64,000 nt of DNA, from the NCBI RefSeq assembly GCF_003671765.1, contig NZ_QPIB01000043.1:62001-126000 (forward strand), written 5' to 3'. Position 1 is the stretch's first letter, and every line of letters begins with the position of its first letter. Of the stretch, positions 1 through 8,357 are shown piece after piece. Below the pieces are notes generated by a model. That model made no database searches and was not told where the DNA came from. It worked only from the letters and a program-made list of their open reading frames with translations. Position numbers and translations under genes: made by a program. The stretch is from Xenophilus sp. E41 (GTDB taxonomy: Bacteria > Pseudomonadota > Gammaproteobacteria > Burkholderiales > Burkholderiaceae_C).

Positions 1-801
1 CACGACGTGACGCGCGACTACCTGCGCCGCGCGCACGCCGACCGCGTGCTGCACGCGGAGCTCTTCCTCGGCCCCCAGGGCCACACCAGCCGCGGTGTGC
101 CGATCGCCTCGGTGATGGAAGGCGTGCTCGGCGCCATGGAGGCGGCACGGGATGAAGACGGCATCACCAGCGGGCTGATCCCGGTGGTGCAGCGGCACCG
201 CAGCGAGGAGGAGAGCCTGGTGATGCTGGACGCGCTCCAGCCCTGGCACGGCCGCCTGCTGGGCTTCGGCCTGGGCGGTGCCGAGGTCGGCAACCCGCCG
301 GCCAAGTTCGCCGAGTTCTTCCGCCGCTGCCGGGCCCTGGGCTTCAAGGTGGTGGCCCACGCGGGCGAGGAGGGGCCGGCGGCCTATGTGCGCGAGGCGC
401 TGGACCTGCTTCGGGTCGACCGGCTGGACCACGGCAACGCCTGCGTCGACGACCCGGCGCTCGTGGCCGCGCTGGCCGACAGCCGCATCCCGCTGACGCT
501 GTGTCCGCTGTCCAACCTCAAGCTTCAGGTGGTCGACTCGCTGGCTGCGCATCCGCTCAAGCGCTTGCTGCAGGCCGGCTTGTGCGTGACCGTGAACTCG
601 GACGATCCGTCCTATTTCGGCGGTTACGTCAACGACAACTACCGGGCCTGCGACGAGGCGCTGGACCTCGGACGCGAGGGCTTGGCGCAGCTCGCGCGCA
701 ACAGCTTCGAAGCCGCCTTCATGCCCGACGCACAGCGGCGCGCGGCCCTTGCGGCCGTCGACGATTGGGTGGCCCGCGCCTCGCGCAGGGCCGTCCACTG
801 A
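1..801 (+). CDS. Adenine/adenosine deaminase family protein (5' end outside window)
   Basis: Metal-dependent purine deaminase of the amidohydrolase superfamily; it hydrolyses adenine or adenosine to hypoxanthine or inosine in the cytoplasm. The frame is open from base 1, so the N-terminal part with the first HxH metal site lies upstream. Visible motifs are HAGEE (bases 358-372, catalytic Glu), DHG, CPLSNLKL and NSDDPSYFGGY. The CPLSN.KL form is closer to Aah1-type adenine deaminases than to classical adenosine deaminases, which is an inference from memory of the family. The gene ends 9 bp before an ABC transporter ATPase on the same strand, so it probably belongs to that operon. Confidence 0.85.
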   Translation, partial: HDVTRDYLRRAHADRVLHAELFLGPQGHTSRGVPIASVMEGVLGAMEAARDEDGITSGLIPVVQRHRSEEESLVMLDALQPWHGRLLGFGLGGAEVGNPPAKFAEFFRRCRALGFKVVAHAGEEGPAAYVREALDLLRVDRLDHGNACVDDPALVAALADSRIPLTLCPLSNLKLQVVDSLAAHPLKRLLQAGLCVTVNSDDPSYFGGYVNDNYRACDEALDLGREGLAQLARNSFEAAFMPDAQRRAALAAVDDWVARASRRAVH

Positions 802-810
802 GGCGGCGAC

Positions 811-1620
811 ATGCGCTTTCCCACCGAAGACGGTCCTGTCGTGTCCAGCGTCCCGGCCTTTCGCTTCGATCACCTGCACAAGACCTTTCGCTCCAAGGAC
901 GGCGGCGAGGTGACGGCCCTGCACGACGTCGGCTTCGCCGTGCGGCGCGGCGAGTTCGTCACCGTGGTCGGTCCCAGCGGCTGCGGCAAGAGCACGCTGC
1001 TGCGCATCCTGGCGGGGCTCGATCACGCCAGCCGCGGGCACGTGGAGCTGGGCGGACGCGAGCACGTGGGACCCAGCCGCGACATCGGCGTGGTGTTCCA
1101 GGCGCCCGTGCTGCTGCCCTGGCGGAACATCCTGGACAACGTGCTGGTGCCGGCGCAGATCCAGGGCCGGGACCGTGCCGCAGCGCGCGAGCGCGCCATG
1201 CACTACCTGCAGCTGGTCGGCCTGTCCGGCTTCGAGACCAAATATCCGAGCGAGCTCTCGGGCGGCATGCAGCAGCGCGTGGGCATCGCCCGGGCGCTGG
1301 TCAACGACCCCGTGCTGCTGCTGATGGACGAGCCGTTCGGCGCGCTCGACGCCATGACGCGCGAGACCATGAACCTGGAACTGCTCAAGCTGCGTGAACG
1401 CACCGGGGCCACCATCATGCTGGTCACCCACAGCATTCCCGAGGCGGTGTTCCTCGGCGATCGGGTCGTCGTCATGTCTCCGCGGCCCGGCCGCGTCACG
1501 CAGGTGATCGACGTCGACCTGCCGGCGCGCACGCTGGACGTGATCAACACCGAACGCTTCGGTGCCTACGTGTCGGGCATCCGCCGCAACCTCAACGCAG
1601 CCGGAGGGCTCGACGGATGA
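811..1620 (+). CDS. ABC transporter ATP-binding protein (SsuB/TauB/NrtD type)
   Basis: Cytoplasmic ATPase that drives an importer of the nitrate/sulfonate/taurine/thiamine-precursor class, 269 aa. Walker A GPSGCGKST is at residues 54-62, signature LSGGMQQ at 149-155, Walker B LLLMDEP at 169-175 and the switch His at 207. The ATG at 811 has an AGGCGG sequence just upstream; a GTG at 841 is an alternative start. The stop overlaps the permease start (ATGA). The substrate cannot be read from the ATPase. The purine deaminase upstream and the oxygenase downstream suggest a nucleobase-like or other N-heterocyclic compound. No periplasmic binding protein gene is in the window; it may lie upstream of base 1. 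Confidence 0.93.
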   Translation: MRFPTEDGPVVSSVPAFRFDHLHKTFRSKDGGEVTALHDVGFAVRRGEFVTVVGPSGCGKSTLLRILAGLDHASRGHVELGGREHVGPSRDIGVVFQAPVLLPWRNILDNVLVPAQIQGRDRAAARERAMHYLQLVGLSGFETKYPSELSGGMQQRVGIARALVNDPVLLLMDEPFGALDAMTRETMNLELLKLRERTGATIMLVTHSIPEAVFLGDRVVVMSPRPGRVTQVIDVDLPARTLDVINTERFGAYVSGIRRNLNAAGGLDG

Positions 1621-2432
1621 GCACTGCCATCGACACCGCGGGTGGCCGCGGCCTCACGCCACTGCGCCGCCGCGTGCTGATCGCCGCCGTGCTGGTGGGT
1701 GTGGTGGGCCTGTGGCACGTCGCCGTCACGGCGCTGCAGGTCTCCCACCTCATCTTTCCCGGCCCGGCGACGGTGGCGCGCGCCGTTTACGAGCTCTTCG
1801 CCGGCGGCGAGCTGTGGCCGCATCTGGGGGTGACCCTGCAGGAGATCCTGCTGGGCTTCGCGATGGGCGCCATCGCCGGCTTCGTGCTGGGGGCGATGAT
1901 CGGCCAGAGCGCGTTGCTCGAAGCCGTGCTGTATCCCTACGTCGTGGCCTTCCAGACCGTCCCGAAGGTGGCCGTCGCGCCGCTGTTCGTCCTGTGGTTC
2001 GGCTTCAGCATCACATCCAAGGTGGTGATCACGGCCACCATCGTGTTCTTCCCGGTCCTGGCCAACACGATCGTCGGACTGCGCTCGGCGCCGCGCGAGC
2101 AGATCGACCTCATGCGCGCCTTCACGGCGTCGCGCTGGCACGTGTTCCGGATGGTGCGCCTGCCGCACGCGCTGCCCTACGTGTTCGCCGGCCTGGACAT
2201 CGGCATCGTGCTGGCCGTCATCGGCGCCATCGTGGGCGAGTTCGTGGGCGCGCAGGCCGGGCTGGGCTACCTCATCCTTCAGCGCAACTTCTCGATGGAC
2301 GCCGGCGGCATGTTCGCCATCCTCATCGTGCTGTCGGTCATCGGCCTCGCCCTCCACGCGCTCGTGAAGACCATCGCGCGCCGCGTCATCTTCTGGGTCG
2401 ACAGCTTCACCGACGTCGCGCGCGGCAGCTGA
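1617..2432 (+). CDS. ABC transporter permease (SsuC/TauC type)
   Basis: Inner-membrane permease of the same importer, 271 aa, with about six hydrophobic segments. The first segment covers residues about 20-42. The C-terminal half carries the family-typical EFVGAQAGLGYLI stretch, and the region around APREQIDLMRAF fits the EAA loop that docks onto the ATPase. Its ATG overlaps the stop of the ATPase gene by four bases, so the two are translationally coupled. The oxygenase gene follows after a 54-bp gap. Confidence 0.92.
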   Translation: MSTAIDTAGGRGLTPLRRRVLIAAVLVGVVGLWHVAVTALQVSHLIFPGPATVARAVYELFAGGELWPHLGVTLQEILLGFAMGAIAGFVLGAMIGQSALLEAVLYPYVVAFQTVPKVAVAPLFVLWFGFSITSKVVITATIVFFPVLANTIVGLRSAPREQIDLMRAFTASRWHVFRMVRLPHALPYVFAGLDIGIVLAVIGAIVGEFVGAQAGLGYLILQRNFSMDAGGMFAILIVLSVIGLALHALVKTIARRVIFWVDSFTDVARGS

Positions 2433-2486
2433 GGCTGCGGCGCGGACCGGCGTCCTTGCTTTTCATCACACACACGGAGAGAAACC

Positions 2487-3500
2487 ATGTCCCCTCATGC
2501 CGAACATCAGGTCGCGGCGCCCCGGCGCGCGTCGCCCGAGGAAATGCCGGTGCTCGACCTCGGTCCCTGGCTGGCCGGCGGTCCCATCGAGCCGCTGGTC
2601 GAACAGTTCAAGTCCGCCTGCACCAACACCGGCTTCTTCTACGTCCGCAACCATGGCGTGCCCCAGCGCGCCATCGACCGCGCTTTCGACGCCACGCGCC
2701 GCTACATGTCGCTGCCCATGGAGGAGCGCCTGAGGGACCGGATCGACGAGCGCTTCCGCCGCGGCTTCATGCCCATCGGCGTCACGCAGCACCCGGGGCA
2801 CAAGCCCGATCTCAAGGAAAGCTACGAGATCGGCCTGGACCTGCCCCTGACCGACGTCGACGTGAGCGCCGGACGCCCGCTGCACGGCCCCAACCGCTGG
2901 CCCGCCGACAAGCCCTGGCTGGAATACGCCGCCATGGACTACTTCAACGCGACCATCGCACTGGGCCGCAACCTGCTGCGCGTGTTCGCGGTGGCCGTCG
3001 GGCAGGAGGAGGAGTTCTTCCTGCAGTACGCGCGCAAGCCGATGGTGCAGGCGCGGCTGTTCCACTATCCGCCGCAGCAGTCCTTCACCAACCTCGAGCT
3101 CGGCGCTGCCGCCCACACCGACTACGGCATGCTGACCATCCTGTCGCAGGACCCGATCGGCGGCCTCGAGCTGTGCCTGCGCAGCGGCGAATGGGTCGCG
3201 GCGCCGTACGTGGAAGGCACGCTGGTCATCAACCTGGGCGACCTGGTGAAGGTCTGGACCAACGAGACCTATGTGTCCAACCCGCACCGCGTGGCCAATC
3301 GCACCGGGCGCGAGCGCTATTCGATCCCCACCTTCTTCAACCTCGACTACGACACCCCGGTGGCCTGCCTGCCCGAGTTCATGCCGGCCGATGGCCCGCC
3401 GCGCCATGCGCCGATCAGCTCGGGCGCCTACCTGGTGCAGCGCTTCGCCTCCGTGCAGAAGTACAAGACGCCGGCGGAGCTGGCCGCGGCGCAGGCCTGA
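2487..3500 (+). CDS. Isopenicillin N synthase-like 2-oxoglutarate/Fe(II) oxygenase
   Basis: Non-haem iron dioxygenase of the IPNS/DIOX superfamily, 337 aa. The double-stranded beta-helix motifs are visible: H210-T-D212 in AAHTDYGM, distal H267 in NPHRV, and the 2-oxoglutarate-binding R277-x-S279. The N-terminal DIOX_N domain covers about residues 20-130. A purine-rich GGAGAG lies 9-14 bp before the ATG. It is the last gene of the deaminase-ABC operon and probably oxidises (hydroxylates or dealkylates) the imported substrate or a product of it. This role is inferred from context; such enzymes are not predictable by fold alone. It ends 11 bp from the convergent LysR gene. Confidence 0.88.
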   Translation: MSPHAEHQVAAPRRASPEEMPVLDLGPWLAGGPIEPLVEQFKSACTNTGFFYVRNHGVPQRAIDRAFDATRRYMSLPMEERLRDRIDERFRRGFMPIGVTQHPGHKPDLKESYEIGLDLPLTDVDVSAGRPLHGPNRWPADKPWLEYAAMDYFNATIALGRNLLRVFAVAVGQEEEFFLQYARKPMVQARLFHYPPQQSFTNLELGAAAHTDYGMLTILSQDPIGGLELCLRSGEWVAAPYVEGTLVINLGDLVKVWTNETYVSNPHRVANRTGRERYSIPTFFNLDYDTPVACLPEFMPADGPPRHAPISSGAYLVQRFASVQKYKTPAELAAAQA

Positions 3501-3511
3501 GCGCGCGGCGC

Positions 3512-4459
3512 CTAGTCTTGCGCCGACGGCCGGGCCGTGGCGGCGTGTGCCTCGATGGCGAGCAGGCGGCCGCGCAGTTCGGCGAGAAAGGTTTCGACCG
3601 CCAGCGGCAGGATGCGGCCCTTGCGCACGTTCAGCGCGAAGCGCTGAGGCCGGGCGCGAGGGTCTTTCAGCGGCACGTAGGTGCCCGCACGCGGCTGGCT
3701 GAACGGGTCCTCCAGCGGGGCGGTGGTGAAGGTCAGGCACATGCCCTCGCCGGCCACGTTGCGCATGAACTCGTAGGAATTCGTTTCCACCGCCACCCGG
3801 GGCCGCACGTTGGCCTTGGCAAGCATCTCGTCGAAGTGCTGCTTGGCCCACAGTGACGAGTCGAGCATCGAGACGCTGTACTCGGCGCAATCGGAGACGC
3901 GCAGGCTCTTGCGCTCGGCCAGCGGGTGGCCCTTGGGCACCAGCACCAGCAACGGAAGGTCGCGCGTGTAGACCACCGAGAGGCCCTGGACGTTCACGTC
4001 GCCGAAGGTGAAGCAGGCGTCCAGCTCGTCCTCCAGCAGCCGGTCCACCAGCGTCGGGCTGCCGTTCACCTGCACGCTGTAGGTGATGCCCGGGTAACGC
4101 GCCGAGAACTCCGAGAAGAAGCGCGGCATCAGGTCGCGCACCAGCGATTCGGGCATGCCGAAGTTCACGTGGCCGCGTCTGAGGCCCTGCAGCGCCTCGA
4201 TGGCCGAATGCAGGCGGCGCGACTCGTTGCTGACGTCCTTGTAATAGCGCATCAGCAGCTCGCCGGCCGCCGTGAGCTTGACCCGGCCGCGTCCCTGCCG
4301 GCGCTCGATCACCGGCGCACCCAGCGAGTCCTCGAGCAGCGCGAGCTGCCGGCTGATCGCCGATGCGGCGACGTAGAGCGCCTCGGAGGCCGCGCGGATG
4401 GAGCCGGTGCGCGCGACCTCGGCGAAGTAGCGCAGCGAGGTGCTGGACACCAGGTTCAC
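3512..4459 (-). CDS. LysR-family transcriptional regulator
   Basis: DNA-binding regulator of 315 aa with an N-terminal winged helix-turn-helix (residues about 5-64, including RAASEALYVAASAISRQLALLE) and a periplasmic-binding-protein-like effector domain. I chose the GTG start at 4459 (MNLVSSTSLRYFAEV) because it gives the usual LysR N-terminus; the frame is open further upstream. It is convergent with the ABC-oxygenase operon and starts 32 bp downstream of the ProQ-like gene, so it could be co-transcribed with that gene. Its targets cannot be deduced; the adjacent transport operon is a candidate. Confidence 0.88.
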   Translation of the reverse strand: MNLVSSTSLRYFAEVARTGSIRAASEALYVAASAISRQLALLEDSLGAPVIERRQGRGRVKLTAAGELLMRYYKDVSNESRRLHSAIEALQGLRRGHVNFGMPESLVRDLMPRFFSEFSARYPGITYSVQVNGSPTLVDRLLEDELDACFTFGDVNVQGLSVVYTRDLPLLVLVPKGHPLAERKSLRVSDCAEYSVSMLDSSLWAKQHFDEMLAKANVRPRVAVETNSYEFMRNVAGEGMCLTFTTAPLEDPFSQPRAGTYVPLKDPRARPQRFALNVRKGRILPLAVETFLAELRGRLLAIEAHAATARPSAQD

Positions 4460-4491
4460 AGGCGGCTCCCGGATCGTGGCGAGTGCGCCGT

Positions 4492-5370
4492 TCAGTCGGC
4501 CTGCACGGTGCCGGGGCCGGCGGGCGTCTTCTTCAGAAGGCGCCTCGCTTCGCCGCTGGGGATGCCGTACATCGCGGCGAAGGCATCGACATCCGTCTGA
4601 CCGCTGGCGGCGAAGGCACGGCGCACCGCCTCGCCGCGCGCCTGCCGACGGCCGTGCTCGGCGAAGGCTTCGTCGATCAGCGCCAGCGCATCGGGCCGGC
4701 CGACGCGCACCTGCTCGACGTAGGTGCTGCGGTCGAGGCCGCTGGCGTCGATGGCATCGGCAAGGCGCGCGATCAGCTGCGGGCGCAGGTCCTCCTGCGT
4801 GCGCGACTGCCGGCGGCGGAACAGTTCCACGATGGCGTGGTGCACATGCTCCGGCGCGACCGGCTCGACCACCTCGCCCTCGAGGTTGTGACGCGGGTGG
4901 CGCGCCGCGATTGCTTCGAGGTAGCGGGCGGAGCGGGCGTGCAGGCCCATCGCGATCTTGAGTTCTTCCTTCGGCAGCTCTTCCGGGTGGCGTTCGAGCA
5001 GTGCTTCGTAGATGCCGCGCTGCAGCGGCAGGAAGCGGGCGCCGAAAAGATGCGGGTAGAGCGTCGCCAGCTTCTCCAGCAGCGGGTGCACCTGGCGCTC
5101 GCGGCGCGGGTTGGCGGCAGCCGGCGCGGGCGCGCGCGCGGCGCCCGGCCCGGCAGCATCGCGCGCTTCCGCGCGGCCGCGGTTGCGGCCGCCGCGGCGG
5201 CGCTTGCGCGAAGGGCCGTCGGTACTCGGGTCGGTGCCCGTGTCGGCGCCGGCCTCGGGCTGGATCGGGCGGTCGCCGCGGGTGGCCGCGGGGGCGTCGG
5301 CCGCGGCGGGCGTGGCAGGCGGTGCCGCCGTCTCGGGGCGGGCTTCGGGGGTCACGTCGTGGTCGGTCAT
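4492..5370 (-). CDS. FinO/ProQ-domain RNA chaperone-like protein
   Basis: Likely RNA-binding protein of the ProQ/FinO family, 292 aa. The FinO/ProQ core is at about residues 95-190 (begins HPLLEKLATLYPHLFG and contains LPKEELKIAMGLHARSARYL). It is preceded by a disordered Ala/Pro/Asp-rich tail with a very basic patch at residues 55-70 (RKRRRGGRNRGR). The C-terminal 100 residues are not recognised; they include a helical segment that looks like a small degenerate domain. The ATG at 5370 precedes the first credible residues; the open frame extends further only as shadow of the upstream gene. In E. coli ProQ has a C-terminal Tudor-like domain; I see no clear one here. Confidence 0.85.
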   Translation of the reverse strand: MTDHDVTPEARPETAAPPATPAAADAPAATRGDRPIQPEAGADTGTDPSTDGPSRKRRRGGRNRGRAEARDAAGPGAARAPAPAAANPRRERQVHPLLEKLATLYPHLFGARFLPLQRGIYEALLERHPEELPKEELKIAMGLHARSARYLEAIAARHPRHNLEGEVVEPVAPEHVHHAIVELFRRRQSRTQEDLRPQLIARLADAIDASGLDRSTYVEQVRVGRPDALALIDEAFAEHGRRQARGEAVRRAFAASGQTDVDAFAAMYGIPSGEARRLLKKTPAGPGTVQAD

Positions 5371-5411
5371 GTCGGTCGATCTGCGGGATGAAAGGGTGGC
5401 GCGCTGCAGCG

Positions 5412-6035
5412 TCAGCGCGGCCGGTACATGCGAAAGCGGGCTTCCGGCGTGATCGTGAAATAGTCGGCCGGGCCGCCGGCACGCAGGATGGGCTCGGCCG
5501 CGGCGGTGTCGTAGATGCCGTCCTTCAGCAGTCGGCGCGCGATGTGCACGCCCACCACCTCGCCCAGCACCAGCCAGGTGTCGACCGGCGTGCCGTCCGC
5601 GCCCTGCAGGCGCAGCACCTGCGTGAGCCTGCACTCGAAGGACACGGGGCTTTCGGCCACCCGCGGCACCGCGATGCGGCGCGAGGCCACGGGTGTGAGG
5701 CCGGCGAGCGTGAATTCGTCGACCTCGGGCGGCACGGCGGCGCAGCTGGCGTTCATCGGCTCGGCCAGCGCCCGCGTCGCCAGGTTCCAGCCGAACTCGC
5801 CCGTGGCCTCGATGTTGCGCAGCGTGTCTTTCGCGCCGATGCTCGCGAAGCCGACGATCGGCGGCACGTAGTTGAAGGCGTTGAAGAAGCTGTAGGGCGC
5901 GAGGTTGAGCCGGCCCGATGCATCGTGCGAGGAGATCCAGCCGATCGGCCTGGGCCCCACCATCGCGTTGAAGGGGTCGTGCGGCAGGCCGTGGCCCTTG
6001 GCCGGCTCGTAGAAGTGGATGTCGGTGTCGATCAT
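5412..6035 (-). CDS. Flavin reductase-like domain (FMN-binding split barrel) protein
   Basis: Protein of 207 aa of the flavin-reductase-like, FMN-binding split-barrel family. Characteristic segments are VGPRPIGWISSHDASGRLNLAPYSFFNAFNYVPP (residues about 25-60) and the mid-protein NAS.AAVPPEVDEF region. It probably binds FMN and reduces flavin or a linked substrate; the partner is unknown. The ATG at 6035 overlaps the stop of the VUT-family gene (ATGA), so both are probably on one mRNA with the FAD oxidoreductase: oxidoreductase - permease - reductase. Confidence 0.87.
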   Translation of the reverse strand: MIDTDIHFYEPAKGHGLPHDPFNAMVGPRPIGWISSHDASGRLNLAPYSFFNAFNYVPPIVGFASIGAKDTLRNIEATGEFGWNLATRALAEPMNASCAAVPPEVDEFTLAGLTPVASRRIAVPRVAESPVSFECRLTQVLRLQGADGTPVDTWLVLGEVVGVHIARRLLKDGIYDTAAAEPILRAGGPADYFTITPEARFRMYRPR

Positions 6036-6574
6036 GGTTGCAGCGCTCCGTCGTTGCGCGATGCCAGGCTGCGCGCGATCAGCAGGCGGAAGGGCAGCAG
6101 CATGCACACGCCCACCGCCAGCTTCACCGCCAGGTCGCCCAGCGCCCAGGTGAGCCACGGCCCGCCCGTGCCGGCGAAGCCGATGCCCCAGAACACCGCG
6201 CTGTCGAGCAGCGCCGCCGCCACGGTGGCCACCAGCGGCGCCCGCCACCAGGTGCCGCGGCGCAGGCGGTCGAACACGCCGATGTCCAGCAGCTGCGAGG
6301 CGATGAAGGCCGTGCCGGAGGCGACCGCGATGCGCACCGGCGCCAGCCACAGCGACGCCGCCACCGCCACCGCGAAGCCCACCCACGCCACGCGCCGCGC
6401 CAGCCGCGGGCCGAAGCGGCGGTTGACCAGTTCGCTCACGAGGAAGGCCACGGGGTAGGTGAAGGCGCCCCAGGTCAGCCAGTCGTTGATGGCGAACTGC
6501 ACCAGGATGTTGGAGGCCAGCACGACGATGGCCATCGCCGCCACGGCCAGCAGGAAGCCGCGCGCCTGCGTCAT
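6032..6574 (-). CDS. VUT family (YhhQ-like) integral membrane protein
   Basis: Small integral membrane protein, 180 aa, with about five to six hydrophobic segments, of the VUT/YhhQ family (ECF-like S component; E. coli YhhQ is a queuosine-precursor permease). It contains the family-typical TYPVAFLVSELVNRRFG segment near residue 40 and SGTAFIASQLLDIGVFDRLR near residue 90. The start ATG at 6574 overlaps the oxidoreductase stop (ATGA) and its stop overlaps the flavin reductase-like start. Transport of a queuine-type precursor is a family-level inference only. Confidence 0.88.
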   Translation of the reverse strand: MTQARGFLLAVAAMAIVVLASNILVQFAINDWLTWGAFTYPVAFLVSELVNRRFGPRLARRVAWVGFAVAVAASLWLAPVRIAVASGTAFIASQLLDIGVFDRLRRGTWWRAPLVATVAAALLDSAVFWGIGFAGTGGPWLTWALGDLAVKLAVGVCMLLPFRLLIARSLASRNDGALQP

Positions 6575-8274
6575 GCCGGCACCCGTTGCGCTTCCTGGGC
6601 CGCGGCGATGGCCCGCGCCACCGCCTCCGCCACCTTGATGCCGTCCACGCCCGCCGACAGGATGCCGCCCGCGTAGCCCGCGCCTTCGCCCGCCGGGTAC
6701 AGGCCGGCGATGCCGGGGCATTGCAGCGAGTCGGCGTCGCGGGCGATGCGGATGGGCGAGGAGGTGCGGGTCTCCACGCCGGTCAGCACCGCATCGTGCC
6801 GGTCGAAGCCGGGAATCTTCTTGCCGAAGGCGGGAAAGGCCTCGCGCATCGCCGCGATCGCGTACGCGGGCAGGGCCGCGTGCAGGTCGCCCAGGCGCAC
6901 GCCGGGCTTGTAGCTGGGCTGCACCTCGCCGAAGGTTGTCGACGGGCGGCCGGCCACGAAGTCGCCTACCAGCTGGCCCGGTGCGCAATAGTCGCTGCCA
7001 CCGAGCAGGAAGGCGCTCGACTCCAGCCGCCGCTGCAGCTCGATGCCGGCCAGCGGATGCGGCCGGCCCTGCGCCGCTTCGAGCAAGTCGGGCGGCAGGT
7101 CGAGGTGGTGGTAGTCGGTCGGATAGTCGCTCGGGTCGATGCCGACCACGATGCCCGCGTTGGCGTTGCGCTCGGCGCGCGAATACTGGCTCATGCCGTT
7201 GGTGACGACGCGGTTCGGCTCGCTCGTGGCCGCCACGACGGTGCCGCCCGGGCACATGCAGAAGCTGTAGACCGACCGGCCGTTGCTCGCATGGTGCACC
7301 AGGCGGTACTCGGCCGCGCCCAGTGCCGGGTGGCCCGCATGGCGGCCCCAGCGCGCGCGGTCGATCAGGCCCTGCGGGTGTTCGGCGCGAAAGCCGATCG
7401 AGAAGGGCTTGGCCTCGATGGGCGCGCCGCGCCGCCAGAGCATGGCGAAGGAATCGCGCGCGCTGTGGCCCAGTGCCATCACCACGTGCTCGCTGCGCAT
7501 CTCGTGCACCTGGCCGCTCGACTGGTCGAGCACCGTAAGGCCGCGGATGCGGCCGTCGTCGACCTGGATGTCCGTCACCTTGTGCTGGAAGCGGATCTCG
7601 CCGCCCAGCGCGAGGATCTCGGCGCGCATGGTCTCGACCATCTTCACCAGCCGGAAGGTGCCGATGTGCGGATGCGCTTCCCACAGGATTTCCTCTGGGG
7701 CGCCGGCCTTCACGAACTCGTGCAGCACCTTGCGCGAGAGGAAGCGCGGGTCCTTGATCTGGCTGTAGAGCTTGCCGTCCGAGAAGGTGCCTGCGCCGCC
7801 TTCGCCGAACTGCACGTTCGACTCCGGGTGCAGTTCCTTGCGCCGCCAGAGGTCCCAGGTGTCCTTCGTGCGTTCGCGCACCGCCTTGCCGCGCTCCAGC
7901 ACGATGGGCCGGAAGCCCATCTGCGCCAGCAGCAGTGCGACGAAGAGGCCGCAGGGGCCGAAGCCCACCACCACGGGGCGGGGCGCGCCGTCGCCTGCAT
8001 GCACCGGCGGGCGCCAGGCCATGTCGGGTGCGGGCTGGATGTGCGGGTTCTTCGCGTGCCGCGCCAGCAGCGCGGCCTCGCCGGCCGGCTCGGCCAGTGC
8101 CACGTCGACGATGTAGACCGCCAGCAGCTCGGCCTTGCGGGCATCGAAGCTGCGCTTGTAGACGGTGTGGGCGGCGATCTCGGCTGGCGCCACGCCCAGG
8201 GTCTGGGCGACGAGGGCGGGCAGCGCCTCGGGCGCGTGGTCGAGCGGGAGCTTGAGTTCGGAGATGCGGATCAT
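6571..8274 (-). CDS. FAD-dependent dehydrogenase (COG2509 type)
   Basis: Large NAD(P)/FAD-dependent oxidoreductase, 567 aa. The N-terminal about 90 residues form a small domain (MIRISELKLPLDHAPEAL). A Rossmann-type FAD motif VVVGFGPCGLFVALLLAQMG lies at about residues 106-126, followed by the family-typical NVQFGEGGAGTFSDGKL and a C-terminal PAGEGAGYAGGILSAGVDG that closes the FAD site. This matches the COG2509 uncharacterised dehydrogenase family, whose substrate is not known to me. The start at 8274 gives the expected N-terminus. First gene of a three-gene operon with four-base overlaps. Confidence 0.88.
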   Translation of the reverse strand: MIRISELKLPLDHAPEALPALVAQTLGVAPAEIAAHTVYKRSFDARKAELLAVYIVDVALAEPAGEAALLARHAKNPHIQPAPDMAWRPPVHAGDGAPRPVVVGFGPCGLFVALLLAQMGFRPIVLERGKAVRERTKDTWDLWRRKELHPESNVQFGEGGAGTFSDGKLYSQIKDPRFLSRKVLHEFVKAGAPEEILWEAHPHIGTFRLVKMVETMRAEILALGGEIRFQHKVTDIQVDDGRIRGLTVLDQSSGQVHEMRSEHVVMALGHSARDSFAMLWRRGAPIEAKPFSIGFRAEHPQGLIDRARWGRHAGHPALGAAEYRLVHHASNGRSVYSFCMCPGGTVVAATSEPNRVVTNGMSQYSRAERNANAGIVVGIDPSDYPTDYHHLDLPPDLLEAAQGRPHPLAGIELQRRLESSAFLLGGSDYCAPGQLVGDFVAGRPSTTFGEVQPSYKPGVRLGDLHAALPAYAIAAMREAFPAFGKKIPGFDRHDAVLTGVETRTSSPIRIARDADSLQCPGIAGLYPAGEGAGYAGGILSAGVDGIKVAEAVARAIAAAQEAQRVPA

Positions 8275-8357
8275 GGCGCGCGGCCCGTGGTGATCGGGCA
8301 GGGGGCGGTGAAGGGGCGATTGTCGCCCACGCGCAGCGGCCCCGTCGCCGCCCGGGT

